64,000 bases of DNA from Geminicoccus harenae (GCF_019800005.1 NZ_JABGCL010000008.1:62001-126000); one strand, 5' to 3'; positions 30,848 to 39,805 are shown, numbered from the stretch's first letter. Numbers and translations are program-made. The notes: generated by a model from the sequence alone, not told the origin.

Positions 30848-32170
30848 TCAGCCGGCCTGGAGCAGCCGGCCGGTGACGGCCTGGCGCCGGTCGAACGCGA
30901 CCGCGGCCGCTGCCCGGATCGCGGCACCGTCGACCGCAGCGATCCGCTCGGGCCAGGCCTCGGCATCCTCGACGGTCAGGCCGCTGCACAGGCAGGCACC
31001 GAAATAGCGCGACGCACCCATCAGGCTGTCCCGGTCATAGACCGCCTCGGCCAGCATACGCTTTTGCACTCTCGCCAGCGCCTCGTCGGGCATGCCGTCC
31101 CGGACCACCCGGTCCAGCACCGCGTCCATGGCCGCCTCCACCGTGTCGAGGCTCACCCCTGGCCGCGGCACCACATAGACGCGCAGCATGGTCGGATCGA
31201 GCGCCACGCCCCGGTAGAAGCCACCGGCATTGGCGGCGATGCCCTGCTCGATCACCAGCTCCCGATAAAGCTCGGCCGTGCCGCCGGAGCCCAGCCACTC
31301 CATCAGCACTTCCAGCGCATAGGCGTGGTCGCTGCCGGCGCTGGCAAAGGACGGCACCAGATAGGAGCGCATCACCAGGGGCTGGCCGACCCGCTCGTCG
31401 ACAAGCTCGATCCGGCGCTCGGCGAGCTGCGGTGGCTCGGCCAGGCGGACCCGCTCGGGCGTGCCGCGCCGCTGGAGGCGGCCATAGCTGGCCTCGGCCA
31501 GCGGGCGCAGCTCGTCCGCGGTGATGTCGCCGGCGATCACCAGGATCGCGTTCTCCGGCCCGTACCAGCGCTCGTAGAACGCCAGCGCGTCCTCGCGGGT
31601 ATAGCTCTGGATCTCGTGCATCCAGCCGATCACCGGCAGGCGGTAGGGGTGATGGAGGTATTGGAGCGCCCCCATCTGCTCGGCCAGCTGCGCGCCCGGG
31701 TCGTTGTCGATCCGCTGGCGGCGCTCCTCCACGATCACGTCGCGCTCGGGATAGACGATCTCGTCGACCAGCCGGAGATTGGCCATCCGGTCGGCCTCCA
31801 TCTCCATCATCAGCGGCAGGCGGTCCTTGGCGATCAGCTGGAAATAGGCGGTGTAGTCCAGGCTGGTCTGGGCGTTGTCGTTGCCGCCCTGGCGCGCGAC
31901 CTCCTTGCTGAACGCACCGGGCGGGATCTTGTCGGTCCCCTTGAACATCAGATGCTCGAGGAAGTGCGGCAGGCCGGACTTGCCGATCGGGCTGTCGGCG
32001 CAGCCCACCTTGTACCAGACCCAGTGCGCCACCACCGGGGCGCGGTGGTTCTCGACCACCACCACCTGCATGCCGTTGTCCAGCGTGAAGGTGCTGGGGT
32101 GGAACAGGCCGCGCCGGGGCGGCACCACTTCCGCAGGTTCGAGCGCGGGACCGGAGGCGGGATCGGACAA
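30848..32170 (-). CDS. M16-family zinc peptidase, catalytic subunit
   Basis: Protein of 440 residues from TTG 32170, with AGAGGG 7 bases upstream. The zinc motif HFLEH is in GLPHFLEHLMFKGT (about residue 68-72), with the third ligand Glu in the downstream helix (E-R-D-V-I-V-E-E-R-R region, about 145-150). It is the catalytic partner of the zinc-less paralogue that follows. Such pairs degrade peptides or process exported proteins; the cellular location is not evident since no signal peptide is present. Together with lspA and the DUF3035 lipoprotein this order recurs in Alphaproteobacteria. Confidence 0.92.
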   Translation of the reverse strand: MSDPASGPALEPAEVVPPRRGLFHPSTFTLDNGMQVVVVENHRAPVVAHWVWYKVGCADSPIGKSGLPHFLEHLMFKGTDKIPPGAFSKEVARQGGNDNAQTSLDYTAYFQLIAKDRLPLMMEMEADRMANLRLVDEIVYPERDVIVEERRQRIDNDPGAQLAEQMGALQYLHHPYRLPVIGWMHEIQSYTREDALAFYERWYGPENAILVIAGDITADELRPLAEASYGRLQRRGTPERVRLAEPPQLAERRIELVDERVGQPLVMRSYLVPSFASAGSDHAYALEVLMEWLGSGGTAELYRELVIEQGIAANAGGFYRGVALDPTMLRVYVVPRPGVSLDTVEAAMDAVLDRVVRDGMPDEALARVQKRMLAEAVYDRDSLMGASRYFGACLCSGLTVEDAEAWPERIAAVDGAAIRAAAAVAFDRRQAVTGRLLQAG

Positions 32171-32184
32171 GGCGGCGCCCTCTT

Positions 32185-32799
32185 CTAGTTGATCGGCGGT
32201 GCTGCGAGCGGGACGCTGCCGACGCGCATGGTGAGCGGCCGCTCGGCCGCGTTGATGCCCGCTTCCTGCAGGCGCTGGCTCTCGGCCACCGGGTCCAGCA
32301 CCACGCCCGGCTGGTCCTCCGGATCGGGCTTCTGCCAGAACGCGATGAACAGGAAGGTGCGATCGCTGATCGAGGTCGATTCGACCCCCTCCTGCGCCAG
32401 CACCTGCCGGATGTCCGGATCGGCGCCGGCCTCGCCGGTGGCGGCCAGGAGTGCCTGCTGGCCGGGCGAGGTCCGATCCACCGGGGCGGACGCCGGTGCC
32501 GCGGCGGGATCCAGGGCGGCGGTCGCCACCGGTGCGGTGGTGGCGGCACCGAGCAGGACGTTGCGCGCCTGCCGCGACGGGTCGGCCTGGCTGATCGGCG
32601 GCGCACCCGGCCGGGGCGGGGGCAACTCGGCCATGGATGGCGGCATTTCCAAAGGTGCCTGGCGCACCACCTGGAACTCGTCCGGCCCGCTGCGCACCAG
32701 GCCCAACTGCTCCTGGACGGTGGTCTCGCCGCAGCCTGCCAGCAGCAGCAGCGCCAGCCCGGCTGACAGCCTGGGCAGGCCGGTCCCGAGGCTTCTCAC
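32185..32799 (-). CDS. DUF3035-type lipoprotein
   Basis: Protein of 204 residues. GTG 32799 is supported by AAGGAGG 7 bases upstream and overlaps the lspA stop (GTGA). Lipoprotein signal with lipobox LLAGC near residue 24. The mature protein begins near ETTVQEQLGLVRSGPDEFQVV, then PLEMPPSMAELPPPRPG, which is the DUF3035 hallmark. The rest is Ala/Pro-rich with little predicted structure. Function unknown. Its place directly after lspA, the lipoprotein signal peptidase, is conserved. Confidence 0.85.
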   Translation of the reverse strand: MRSLGTGLPRLSAGLALLLLAGCGETTVQEQLGLVRSGPDEFQVVRQAPLEMPPSMAELPPPRPGAPPISQADPSRQARNVLLGAATTAPVATAALDPAAAPASAPVDRTSPGQQALLAATGEAGADPDIRQVLAQEGVESTSISDRTFLFIAFWQKPDPEDQPGVVLDPVAESQRLQEAGINAAERPLTMRVGSVPLAAPPIN

Positions 32800-33269
32800 G
32801 ACGCGGCCTCCTTCTTCTTGACCATGAAGCTCTCCGCCACGAGCAGCAGCGCCCCCACCACGATCGCCGAATCGGCGAGGTTGAACGCCGGCCAATGATA
32901 GCCGGCCACATGGAAGTCGAGGAAGTCGACCACCGCACCATGGCGCAGCCGGTCGATCACGTTGCCGATGGCACCGCCCAGCACCAGCCCGATCGCCAGG
33001 GCGGTGCCGCGGTCGCGCTCGCGGAACAGCCAGACCAGCAGGCCGACCGTGATCAGGAGCGCCAGCCCCACCAGGATCCAAGGCTCGGTGGCCTGGTCGC
33101 CGCCCAGCATCCCGAAGCTCACCCCGGGGTTCCAGACCAGCACCAGGTTGAAGAACGGCAGCACTGCTCTGGGCAGGGCGTCCGCCACGGCCAGGATCAC
33201 TTCCTTGGAGACCTGGTCCAGGGCGAACACGACCAGTGCCAGGATCAGGGCCGGGCGGACATGGCTCAT
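32796..33269 (-). CDS. lspA: Lipoprotein signal peptidase (signal peptidase II)
   Basis: Protein of 157 residues with four membrane segments. The two catalytic aspartates are visible in GNVIDRL and FNLADSAI, and FALDQVSK near residue 18 and NPGVSFGML are the other conserved motifs. It cleaves prolipoproteins after lipid modification in the inner membrane; several lipoproteins in this window are its likely substrates. ATG 33269 overlaps the ileS stop by 4 bases. Confidence 0.96.
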   Translation of the reverse strand: MSHVRPALILALVVFALDQVSKEVILAVADALPRAVLPFFNLVLVWNPGVSFGMLGGDQATEPWILVGLALLITVGLLVWLFRERDRGTALAIGLVLGGAIGNVIDRLRHGAVVDFLDFHVAGYHWPAFNLADSAIVVGALLLVAESFMVKKKEAAS

Positions 33270-36088
33270 GCAGCCACCCGCAGCCGGCCCAGCACGGTGG
33301 TGCAGCGCTGGCAGACATGTTCTGGCGACGGCTCGACCTCGGGCAGGACCCGCCAGCAGCGCAGGCACTTCTCGCCCTGGGCCGGACGTGGCCTGGCTGC
33401 GGCACCCGCCACGTCGTCCAGGCGGAACGCGTCGGCCGGCGCCTCGCCCACCACCACATCCAGGCCGGAGGTGATGCACAGCTCGGCCACGTCCAGGCCG
33501 GCCAGGACCTGGTGCTGCGCCTCGGTCACGTACAGAGTGGGCCTGGCTTCCAGCGAGCTGCCGATCCGCTTCTCGCGCCGCTCGATCTCCAGCACGCCCG
33601 TCACCACCCGGCGCAGCTCCCGGACCTCGGCCCAGCGCTCGCCCAGCTCCGGCCGGTACCAGCTCTCCGGCAGGTCGGCGAAGCGCTCCAGATGGATGCT
33701 GTCCACCCCTTCCCCGTGCCGGTAGCGCCAGGCCTCCTCGGCCGTGAACACCAGGACCGGGGCCAGCCAGCGCACCAGGCAGTCGAACACCCGGTCCAGC
33801 ACGGTGCGCGCAGCACGCCGGCGCAGATCGTCCGGGTGATCGCAATAGAGCGCGTCCTTGCGCACGTCGAAATAGAAGGCCGAGAGGTCGATCGCCGCGA
33901 ACTCCAGCAGGTCCTTGTAGGGCCCCAGGAAGTCATAAGCCTCATTGCCGGCCCGGATCGCCCGGTCCAGCTCGGCGAGGCGATGCAGCACCCAGCGCTC
34001 CAGCTCCGGCAGTTCCTCGTCCGGCAGGATCTCGGCGGCCGTGAAGCCGTGGAGGTTGGCCAGCAGGTAGCGCAGCGTGTTGCGCGCCTTGCGGTAGCTG
34101 TCGGCGGTGCGCTCCAGGATGTCCTTGCTGATCCGGATGTCTTCGGCGAAGTCGGTCGAGACCACCCACAAGCGCAATATGTCGGCGCCATGGGTCTTCA
34201 TCAGGTCCATGGGCGAAAGGACGTTGCCCAGGGACTTCGACATCTTGCGCCCGGCGGCATCGACCACGAAGCCGTGGGTCAGCACCGCCTCGAACGGGGC
34301 GCGGCCGCGCGTGCCGCAGCTTTCCAGGAGCGAGGACTGGAACCAGCCGCGATGCTGGTCGGAACCCTCGAGATAAAGGTCGGCCGGCCAACGCAGGTCG
34401 TCGCGGCCTTCCAGGGTGAAGGCGTGGGTCGAGCCGGAGTCGAACCAGACATCCAGGATGTCGTCGACCTTCTCGAAGTCCTCAGCGCGGTACTTGTCGC
34501 CCAGGAACTCCTGCGGGTCGCGCGACCACCAGGCATCGGCCCCTTCCGCGCGGAAGGCATCGGCGATCCGCCGGCACACCTCCGGGTCGCGCAGGGGCTC
34601 GCCGGTGGCCTTGTCGACGAACACTGCGATCGGAACACCCCAGGCGCGCTGGCGGCTGACACACCAGTCCGGGCGGCTCTCGACCATGGAGCCGATCCGG
34701 TTGCGGCCCTTGTCCGGGACGAAGGTGGTGGCCGCGATCGCGGCCATCGCCTTCTCGCGCAGCCGGTTCTCGTCATCCATCGCGATGAACCACTGGGCGG
34801 TCGCGCGGAAGATGAGCGGCGCTTTGGAGCGCCAGCTGTGCGGGTAGGAATGGACCAAAGGTGCCGAGGCCAGCAGCGCCCCGCGCTCGGCCAGCGCGGC
34901 CATCACCGGCTCGTGCGCCTTGAACACGTGGATGCCGGCAAAGCCCGGGACGATCGGGGTGTAGGTGCCGTCCGGCGCCACCGTGTCCTCGGCGGCGATG
35001 CCATGCGCCGTGCCCAGGTTGAAGTCGTCCTCGCCATGCGAGGGCGCGACGTGGACCAGGCCCGTGCCCTGCTCGGTGGTGACGAAGTCGCCGGGCAGCA
35101 GCGGCACGTCGAAGCCGTAGCCGCCGGCGAGACCCTTCAGCGGATGCTCGGCCTTGGCACTGGCGAGCGCCGTGCCAGGGAAGCGGCCGCGCAGGGCATG
35201 GCCGGTGATCCCAGCACTGGCGAGGAAGGATTCCAGTAGTTCCTCGGCCACCACCAGCCGGTCGCCCAGCTGCACGGTCGAGCCCTCGGCCAGCTCAGTG
35301 GGCTCGATCAGCACATAGGCGATCTCCTCGCCATAGGCGATCGCCCGGTTGGCCGGGATCGTCCAGGGGGTGGTGGTCCAGATCACCACGGCGGCGTTGG
35401 CGAGTGCCGGGTCGAGGGCGCGGGTGAGCGGGAAGCGCACCCAGATCGAGATCGAGGTATGGTCGTGATACTCGACCTCGGCCTCGGCCAGCGCGGTCTT
35501 CTCGACCGTCGACCACATCACCGACTTCAGCCCGCGATAGAGCGAGCCGTTGTTCAGGAACTTGGCCAGCTCCTCGAAGATCGCCGCTTCCGACGAGAAG
35601 GCCATCGTCGTGTAGGGATTGTCCCAGTCGCCGAGGCAGCCCAGGCGCTGGAACTCCTTGCGCTGGATGTCCAGGTACTTTTCGGCGTGCCGGCGGCACT
35701 CGGCGCGGAACTGGACGATCGGCACCGCGTCCTTGTCGGCACCGCGCTTGCGGTATTCCTGCTCGATCTGCCACTCGATCGGCAGGCCGTGGCAGTCCCA
35801 GCCGGGTACGTAGTTGGCGTCATGGCCCAGCATCTGGCGCGAGCGGTTGATCAGGTCTTTCAGGACCTTGTTCAACGTCGTGCCCATGTGGATGTTGCCG
35901 TTGGCATAGGGCGGGCCGTCGTGCAGGACGAACAGGGGCCGGCCCTTCGACTGCCGCCGAATTCGCTCCCAGAGCCCCGTCTCGATCCAGCGCTGGACGA
36001 TCGCGGGCTCGCGCTCGGGCAGGGCCGCCCGCATCGGGAAATCGGTCTTGGGCAGAAAGACCGTGCTCTTCAGATCCTGGCTCATCAT
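33266..36088 (-). CDS. ileS: Isoleucyl-tRNA synthetase
   Basis: Protein of 940 residues, the usual length of the bacterial type. It has the class I catalytic domain, an editing domain (WTTTPWTIPANRAI), the KMSKS loop (GRKMSKSLGN, about residue 610) and the C-terminal zinc ribbon CLRCW...CQRC. At the HIGH position the sequence reads HMGT (residues 67-70, in PYANGNIHMGTTLNK), so the second histidine is replaced by threonine. ATG 36088 or the adjacent ATG 36085 can start; both overlap the ribF stop. The gene is otherwise intact and part of the maoC-to-mutL run. Confidence 0.95.
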   Translation of the reverse strand: MMSQDLKSTVFLPKTDFPMRAALPEREPAIVQRWIETGLWERIRRQSKGRPLFVLHDGPPYANGNIHMGTTLNKVLKDLINRSRQMLGHDANYVPGWDCHGLPIEWQIEQEYRKRGADKDAVPIVQFRAECRRHAEKYLDIQRKEFQRLGCLGDWDNPYTTMAFSSEAAIFEELAKFLNNGSLYRGLKSVMWSTVEKTALAEAEVEYHDHTSISIWVRFPLTRALDPALANAAVVIWTTTPWTIPANRAIAYGEEIAYVLIEPTELAEGSTVQLGDRLVVAEELLESFLASAGITGHALRGRFPGTALASAKAEHPLKGLAGGYGFDVPLLPGDFVTTEQGTGLVHVAPSHGEDDFNLGTAHGIAAEDTVAPDGTYTPIVPGFAGIHVFKAHEPVMAALAERGALLASAPLVHSYPHSWRSKAPLIFRATAQWFIAMDDENRLREKAMAAIAATTFVPDKGRNRIGSMVESRPDWCVSRQRAWGVPIAVFVDKATGEPLRDPEVCRRIADAFRAEGADAWWSRDPQEFLGDKYRAEDFEKVDDILDVWFDSGSTHAFTLEGRDDLRWPADLYLEGSDQHRGWFQSSLLESCGTRGRAPFEAVLTHGFVVDAAGRKMSKSLGNVLSPMDLMKTHGADILRLWVVSTDFAEDIRISKDILERTADSYRKARNTLRYLLANLHGFTAAEILPDEELPELERWVLHRLAELDRAIRAGNEAYDFLGPYKDLLEFAAIDLSAFYFDVRKDALYCDHPDDLRRRAARTVLDRVFDCLVRWLAPVLVFTAEEAWRYRHGEGVDSIHLERFADLPESWYRPELGERWAEVRELRRVVTGVLEIERREKRIGSSLEARPTLYVTEAQHQVLAGLDVAELCITSGLDVVVGEAPADAFRLDDVAGAAARPRPAQGEKCLRCWRVLPEVEPSPEHVCQRCTTVLGRLRVAA

Positions 36089-37044
36089 TCGGCAGTCGGC
36101 AGGGGAGACGACAAGAGCGCGCGGGCGGCTGCGGCATCCTCGTGGATCCGGGCCACCAGCGCGTCCAGGTTCGGGAACCGGATCTCGCCGCGCAGCCGCT
36201 CGACGAAACCCACCCGCAGGCGCCTACCATAGAGGTCTCGCGCCATGTCGAACAGATGGACCTCCAGGACCTCCTTGACACCGTCCACGGTCGGCCGTCG
36301 GCCCCAGTTCAGGACGGCCGGGCGCGGCTCGTTCTTGTCCTCGCCGACGATCCCGACCTTGGCGGCATAGACGCCGTGGGCCGGCAGCAGGGCCCGCGGA
36401 TGGAGCGGCTGGAGGTTGGCGGTGGCAAAGCCCAGCTTGCTGCCGAGCCCGGCACCCTTGACCACCATGCCCTCCACCACGTGCGGCCGGCCGAGCAGCC
36501 GGATCGCGGCGCGCGCATCGCCCTCGGCCAGGAGGCTGCGGATCAGGGTGGAGGAACAGGTCTCGCCGCCGATCGACACCTTGCAGTGGACGATGGTCGC
36601 CACGCCGTGCCGCCTCAGGCGTTCAGCGAGGAAGGTCGCATCGCCGCCGCGGCCCTTGCCGAAACAGAAATCCTCCCCCACCACCACCACCCTGGCGGCG
36701 AGCTGGCCGAGGAGGACCCCATCCACGAAGTCGGCAGCCGAACGGGCGGCGAAGGCGCGGGTAAAGCGCGGCACCACCACATGGCTGACGCCGATCTCCG
36801 CCAAAAGCTCCAGCTTGCGCCTGAGCGGGGTCAGGCGCCTGGGTGCCGTATCCGGCTGGAACAGTTCGCGCGGGTGCGGCTCGAAGGTCAGCACGCCCGT
36901 GCGCACGCCCAGGTCCCGCCCTTCCGCGGCCGCCCGGCCCAGAATGGCGCGGTGCCCCAGATGGACGCCGTCGAAATTGCCGATGGCGAGCGCCAGGCCG
37001 CGGGCGGCGTCGGGCAGACGGTCGAGATGGCGATGGACCTGCAT
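36085..37044 (-). CDS. ribF: Bifunctional riboflavin kinase / FAD synthetase
   Basis: Protein of 319 residues. The N-terminal FAD synthetase (about 1-180) has GNFDGVHLGHRAIL and EDFCFGKGRGGD. The C-terminal riboflavin kinase (about 190-310) has GFATANLQP, where the family usually has a Pro before Thr-Ala-Asn, and the catalytic glutamate in LEVHLFD. It makes FMN and FAD from riboflavin and ATP, supplying the flavoenzymes in this window. Its position next to ileS and lspA is widespread in bacteria. Confidence 0.95.
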   Translation of the reverse strand: MQVHRHLDRLPDAARGLALAIGNFDGVHLGHRAILGRAAAEGRDLGVRTGVLTFEPHPRELFQPDTAPRRLTPLRRKLELLAEIGVSHVVVPRFTRAFAARSAADFVDGVLLGQLAARVVVVGEDFCFGKGRGGDATFLAERLRRHGVATIVHCKVSIGGETCSSTLIRSLLAEGDARAAIRLLGRPHVVEGMVVKGAGLGSKLGFATANLQPLHPRALLPAHGVYAAKVGIVGEDKNEPRPAVLNWGRRPTVDGVKEVLEVHLFDMARDLYGRRLRVGFVERLRGEIRFPNLDALVARIHEDAAAARALLSSPLPTAE

Positions 37045-37116
37045 GTGCGGCAGATGCGCGAGGGCAAAGGCCGGGTCAAGCCTGCCCGCCCCGCCCCCGA
37101 CGGCGCGCCGGCACGC

Positions 37117-37554
37117 TCAGGCGGCCTGGCGCGGGCGGCGCTGCACCATGAGGGTCGCCTCACCGGCCAGCACCTTGGTGTCACGCACGCGGCATTCGGT
37201 ATCGAGGGTGACGCGGCGGCGCTCGTAGTCGATCTCGCGCACCGTGACCGATGCCTTCAGCGTGTCGCCGACCCGCACGGGGGCCAGGAACTTCATCGAC
37301 TGGCTGACATAGATGGCGCCGGGGCCGGGCAGCCGGGTGCCGAGCACGGCGGAGATCACGCCGGCGATCAGCATGCCATGCGCGATCCGGCCCTTGAACA
37401 TGGTGCCTTGCGCGAACTCCTCGTCCAGGTGGACGGGGTTGGTGTCGCCGGACACGCCGGCAAACAGGACCAGATCGGCATCGGTGACCGTCTTGCCGAG
37501 CGAGGCGGTCATGCCGGGCTGCAGATCCTCGAGATAATGGCCCTGGTCGGACAT
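37117..37554 (-). CDS. MaoC-family (R)-specific enoyl-CoA hydratase-like protein
   Basis: Protein of 145 residues with a single hot-dog domain. The hydratase motif is complete: GDTNPVHLDEEFAQGTMFKGRIAHGM (Asp and His of the catalytic pair near residues 36 and 41; quoted in parts: GDTNPVHLD and RIAHGM). This is the PhaJ/MaoC-like type that hydrates trans-2-enoyl-CoA to (R)-3-hydroxyacyl-CoA, a route to polyhydroxyalkanoate monomers. A link to the phasin encoded 2 kb away is plausible. First gene of the minus-strand run, 72 bases before ribF. Confidence 0.88.
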   Translation of the reverse strand: MSDQGHYLEDLQPGMTASLGKTVTDADLVLFAGVSGDTNPVHLDEEFAQGTMFKGRIAHGMLIAGVISAVLGTRLPGPGAIYVSQSMKFLAPVRVGDTLKASVTVREIDYERRRVTLDTECRVRDTKVLAGEATLMVQRRPRQAA

Positions 37555-37716
37555 GTGATCCTACGGCAGCGGTTGATCCGGCAGCGACGTGCCACCCCGG
37601 CCTAGCGCGGCCGCATCTCGCAATGCAACAAGGGCAGCGCTATGGCGGTAGCCAGCTACGTCACGAGGCCAGCCGCGGCATCAGCCAGCACGGGCCGGCC
37701 AGCAGAGGATAGCGAG

Positions 37717-38298
37717 ATGGATGCTTTGACCGCGATCATGAGCCGCACGAGCGTGCCGCCGCTCAAGATGGGCAGCCCCGGCCCGGACCAGGCGACGCTG
37801 GATGCGATCCTGGCGGCCGGGGCGGCGGCACCCGATCATGGCCGGATCTCGCCGTTCCGCTTCCTGGTGGTGACCGGCGAGGCGCGCCGGGTGCTGGGCG
37901 AACTCTTCGTCGAGGCGGCGCTGGCGGCCAACCCGGACACGGCCGAGGCCGACCTGGACAAGCAGCGCCGCAACCCGCAGCGCGCGGCTGCGGTGATCGC
38001 GGTGATCACCCATGTCCGGGCCGACCACCCGAAGATCCCGGCGGTCGAGCAGCTGGCCGCGGGTGCGGCCGCGATGCAGAACATGCTGCTCGCCGCCCAT
38101 GCCAAGGGCTTTGCCGCCAAATGGGTCACCGGCAAGAACGCCTATGACCCGGTGGTGCGTGCCGGCCTGGGCTGTGCCGGCGACGACGTGATCACCGGCT
38201 TTCTGTTCATCGGCTCCTATGAGGCGGAGCACCAGCCGAGCCCGAAGACCGACCCGGCCAAGCTGACCCGCTACTGGACCGGGCCCGAGGCCGGCTGA
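37717..38298 (+). CDS. Nitroreductase-family FMN oxidoreductase
   Basis: Protein of 193 residues from ATG 37717 (AGAGGAT 7 bases upstream). FMN-binding residues are at the N terminus (SRTSVPPLKMG) and in APDHGRISPFRFLVV; LAAGAAAMQNMLLAAHAKGFAAKW matches the dimer/FMN segment, and GFLFIGSYEA is near the end. It resembles the small YdjA-type nitroreductases. Substrate unknown. Its last 28 bases overlap the end of the convergent hydrolase gene. Confidence 0.9.
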   Translation: MDALTAIMSRTSVPPLKMGSPGPDQATLDAILAAGAAAPDHGRISPFRFLVVTGEARRVLGELFVEAALAANPDTAEADLDKQRRNPQRAAAVIAVITHVRADHPKIPAVEQLAAGAAAMQNMLLAAHAKGFAAKWVTGKNAYDPVVRAGLGCAGDDVITGFLFIGSYEAEHQPSPKTDPAKLTRYWTGPEAG

Positions 38299-39311
38299 CC
38301 GGCAAGGCTCCGGGCGAGTGCCGCGGCGATCGCCAGGGCGATCCGCTGGTGAGCCGCGGCACGCGGTCCCTCGGCCGGCTCCCGGCACAGCGTATCGTCC
38401 TCCCCCTCCTCCGCCAGCAGTGCCGGTGCCGCCGCCGCGCATTCGGGAAAGGCGCTGAACGGGCCGGCATCCGGGATGATGCGGGGGCGCAGGCCGGGGT
38501 CGGCATCGGCCAGGGGTGCGGGGTCCAGCCAGGGCGGCAGATCGCTGGCCTCGCCCAGGCTCAGGATCACCGCCGGCACCGCAAGGGCCGCGAGGCTGGC
38601 TGGCGCGAAGCTGGCGGCCAGTTCCGGGTTCACGGCGACCACGGCGCGGATGCGGGGGTCGCGGCGGCTGCCGGCAATGCCGGCCAGGTCCAGCGCCGCC
38701 GGATCCACACCCTGCCGGGCGAACCAGTGGCAGTCGGGGCTGGCGGGGTGGTGCCTGCAGGTCATCCGGAAGCGTGCTAGGTCCAGTTCCGCACCGCCCA
38801 GCGCCAGGGCAGCGGTGCCGCCCAGGAAGAACCCCACCACCGCCACCCGGTCCCGGTCGACCCGGTCGGCCAGCTCCGGCTCGGCATCGAGGGCGGACAG
38901 TGCCATGGCGAGATCGACCGGCCGCTGCCAGACCTGCTGGACGGCTGCGGCCGCATCGGCCTCGGCATGAGCGGCGGGCGGAATCACCAGGACGAGATGG
39001 CCGCGCCTGGCCAGTGCCGCCGCCAGCCAGTCACCGAGGTGCGGGCTGGCGCGCAGGCCGCCATGGGCCAGCAGGATCAGGGGCAGCCTGCCGTCCGGCA
39101 GCGCAGCGTCGCGGCGCGCGGGCACGCCCTGGAAGACGGGGGAAGCCCCGACCGTCTCGGGCCTGCCGCCCGCAGCGGCGGGAAACCACAGATCGATCGA
39201 TCCGCCGGCGACCGGGGCCGGCAGGCTGCGGATGCCGGGCTCGGGCGGAGCCTGGGCCTGGGCCGACAGGCTCGCCAGGGCCAGCAACAGGGCGATCCAG
39301 AGCCGCGTCAT
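38271..39311 (-). CDS. Exported alpha/beta hydrolase (dienelactone-hydrolase-like), nucleophile missing
   Basis: Protein of 346 residues with a signal peptide (MTRLWIALLLALASLSAQAQ). The fold matches predicted dienelactone hydrolases (COG4188): PLILLAHGGLRASPHLGDWLAAAL, the long variable insertion, and VAVVGFFLGGTAALALGG as the nucleophile elbow. The family expects G-x-S-x-G-G there; residue 162 is Phe (TTC at 38828-38826), one base from Ser TCC. The protein is therefore probably inactive as an esterase, or the base is an error. Two cysteine-containing loops (MTCRHHPASPDCHW) and ECAAAAP suggest disulfides. It starts after the phasin terminator. Confidence 0.75.
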   Translation of the reverse strand: MTRLWIALLLALASLSAQAQAPPEPGIRSLPAPVAGGSIDLWFPAAAGGRPETVGASPVFQGVPARRDAALPDGRLPLILLAHGGLRASPHLGDWLAAALARRGHLVLVIPPAAHAEADAAAAVQQVWQRPVDLAMALSALDAEPELADRVDRDRVAVVGFFLGGTAALALGGAELDLARFRMTCRHHPASPDCHWFARQGVDPAALDLAGIAGSRRDPRIRAVVAVNPELAASFAPASLAALAVPAVILSLGEASDLPPWLDPAPLADADPGLRPRIIPDAGPFSAFPECAAAAPALLAEEGEDDTLCREPAEGPRAAAHQRIALAIAAALARSLAGQPASGPVQ

Positions 39312-39344
39312 CCGTCCTCCCGGACCGACCGCCTCGCCCGCCAC

Positions 39345-39377
39345 AACAAAAAAAGGCAGTGCCGGCCGGCACTGCCT
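39345..39377 (-). terminator. Intrinsic terminator of the phasin gene
   Basis: A perfect 24-base palindrome (39354-39365 with 39366-39377) forms the hairpin. On the minus strand it is followed by seven Ts (39354-39348) and then GTTG. It separates the phasin gene from the hydrolase gene downstream. Confidence 0.93.
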
Positions 39378-39427
39378 CTTTTCTCGAACCGGACGGCCGG
39401 GGCAAGCCCGGCCGTGCTGGCGATCGC

Positions 39428-39805
39428 TCAGGCGGCGATCTTCTTCATGTCGTCGAAGCTGGCGACCGCGGCATTGTTCAGCACGTTCATGGCGTCGGTC
39501 TGGACCTTGACCACGAGGTTGCCGAGCTCCTGGACGTTCGCGATGGCGGCCTCATAGGAGGTCTTGACCTTGGCGGCGACGTCGCCCGGCTTCACCTCGG
39601 TGGGCTTCGCAGTCATGAACGTCTGGCTGTCGGCCATGAACTGCTTGAACGAGGCCTGGGCGATCTCCGCCTGGCGCTGCGCCAGGGTGCGCATGCCGTC
39701 GGCGAGGATCTGCGAGGCGCCGGTGAAGGCATCGACGTTGCGCTTCTGGATGGCGACGAACAGATCGGCATCGAACTTCGGGGCGGGAAAAGCGTAAGAA
39801 GCCAC
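39428..39805 (-). CDS. Phasin (polyhydroxyalkanoate granule-associated protein)
   Basis: Protein of 125 residues from GTG 39805, with AGGAG 7 bases upstream on the minus strand. It is almost wholly helical, cysteine-free, Ala/Gln/Lys-rich and amphipathic, with the phasin_2 pattern: KRNVDAFTGASQILADGM, AEIAQASFKQFM, and VQTDAMNVLNNAAVASFDDMKK. Phasins coat PHA granules and limit their size. The gene is monocistronic between its own promoter and terminator. The promoter is bracketed by two PhaR-like operators. The PHA synthase is not in the window. Confidence 0.9.
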   Translation of the reverse strand: MASYAFPAPKFDADLFVAIQKRNVDAFTGASQILADGMRTLAQRQAEIAQASFKQFMADSQTFMTAKPTEVKPGDVAAKVKTSYEAAIANVQELGNLVVKVQTDAMNVLNNAAVASFDDMKKIAA

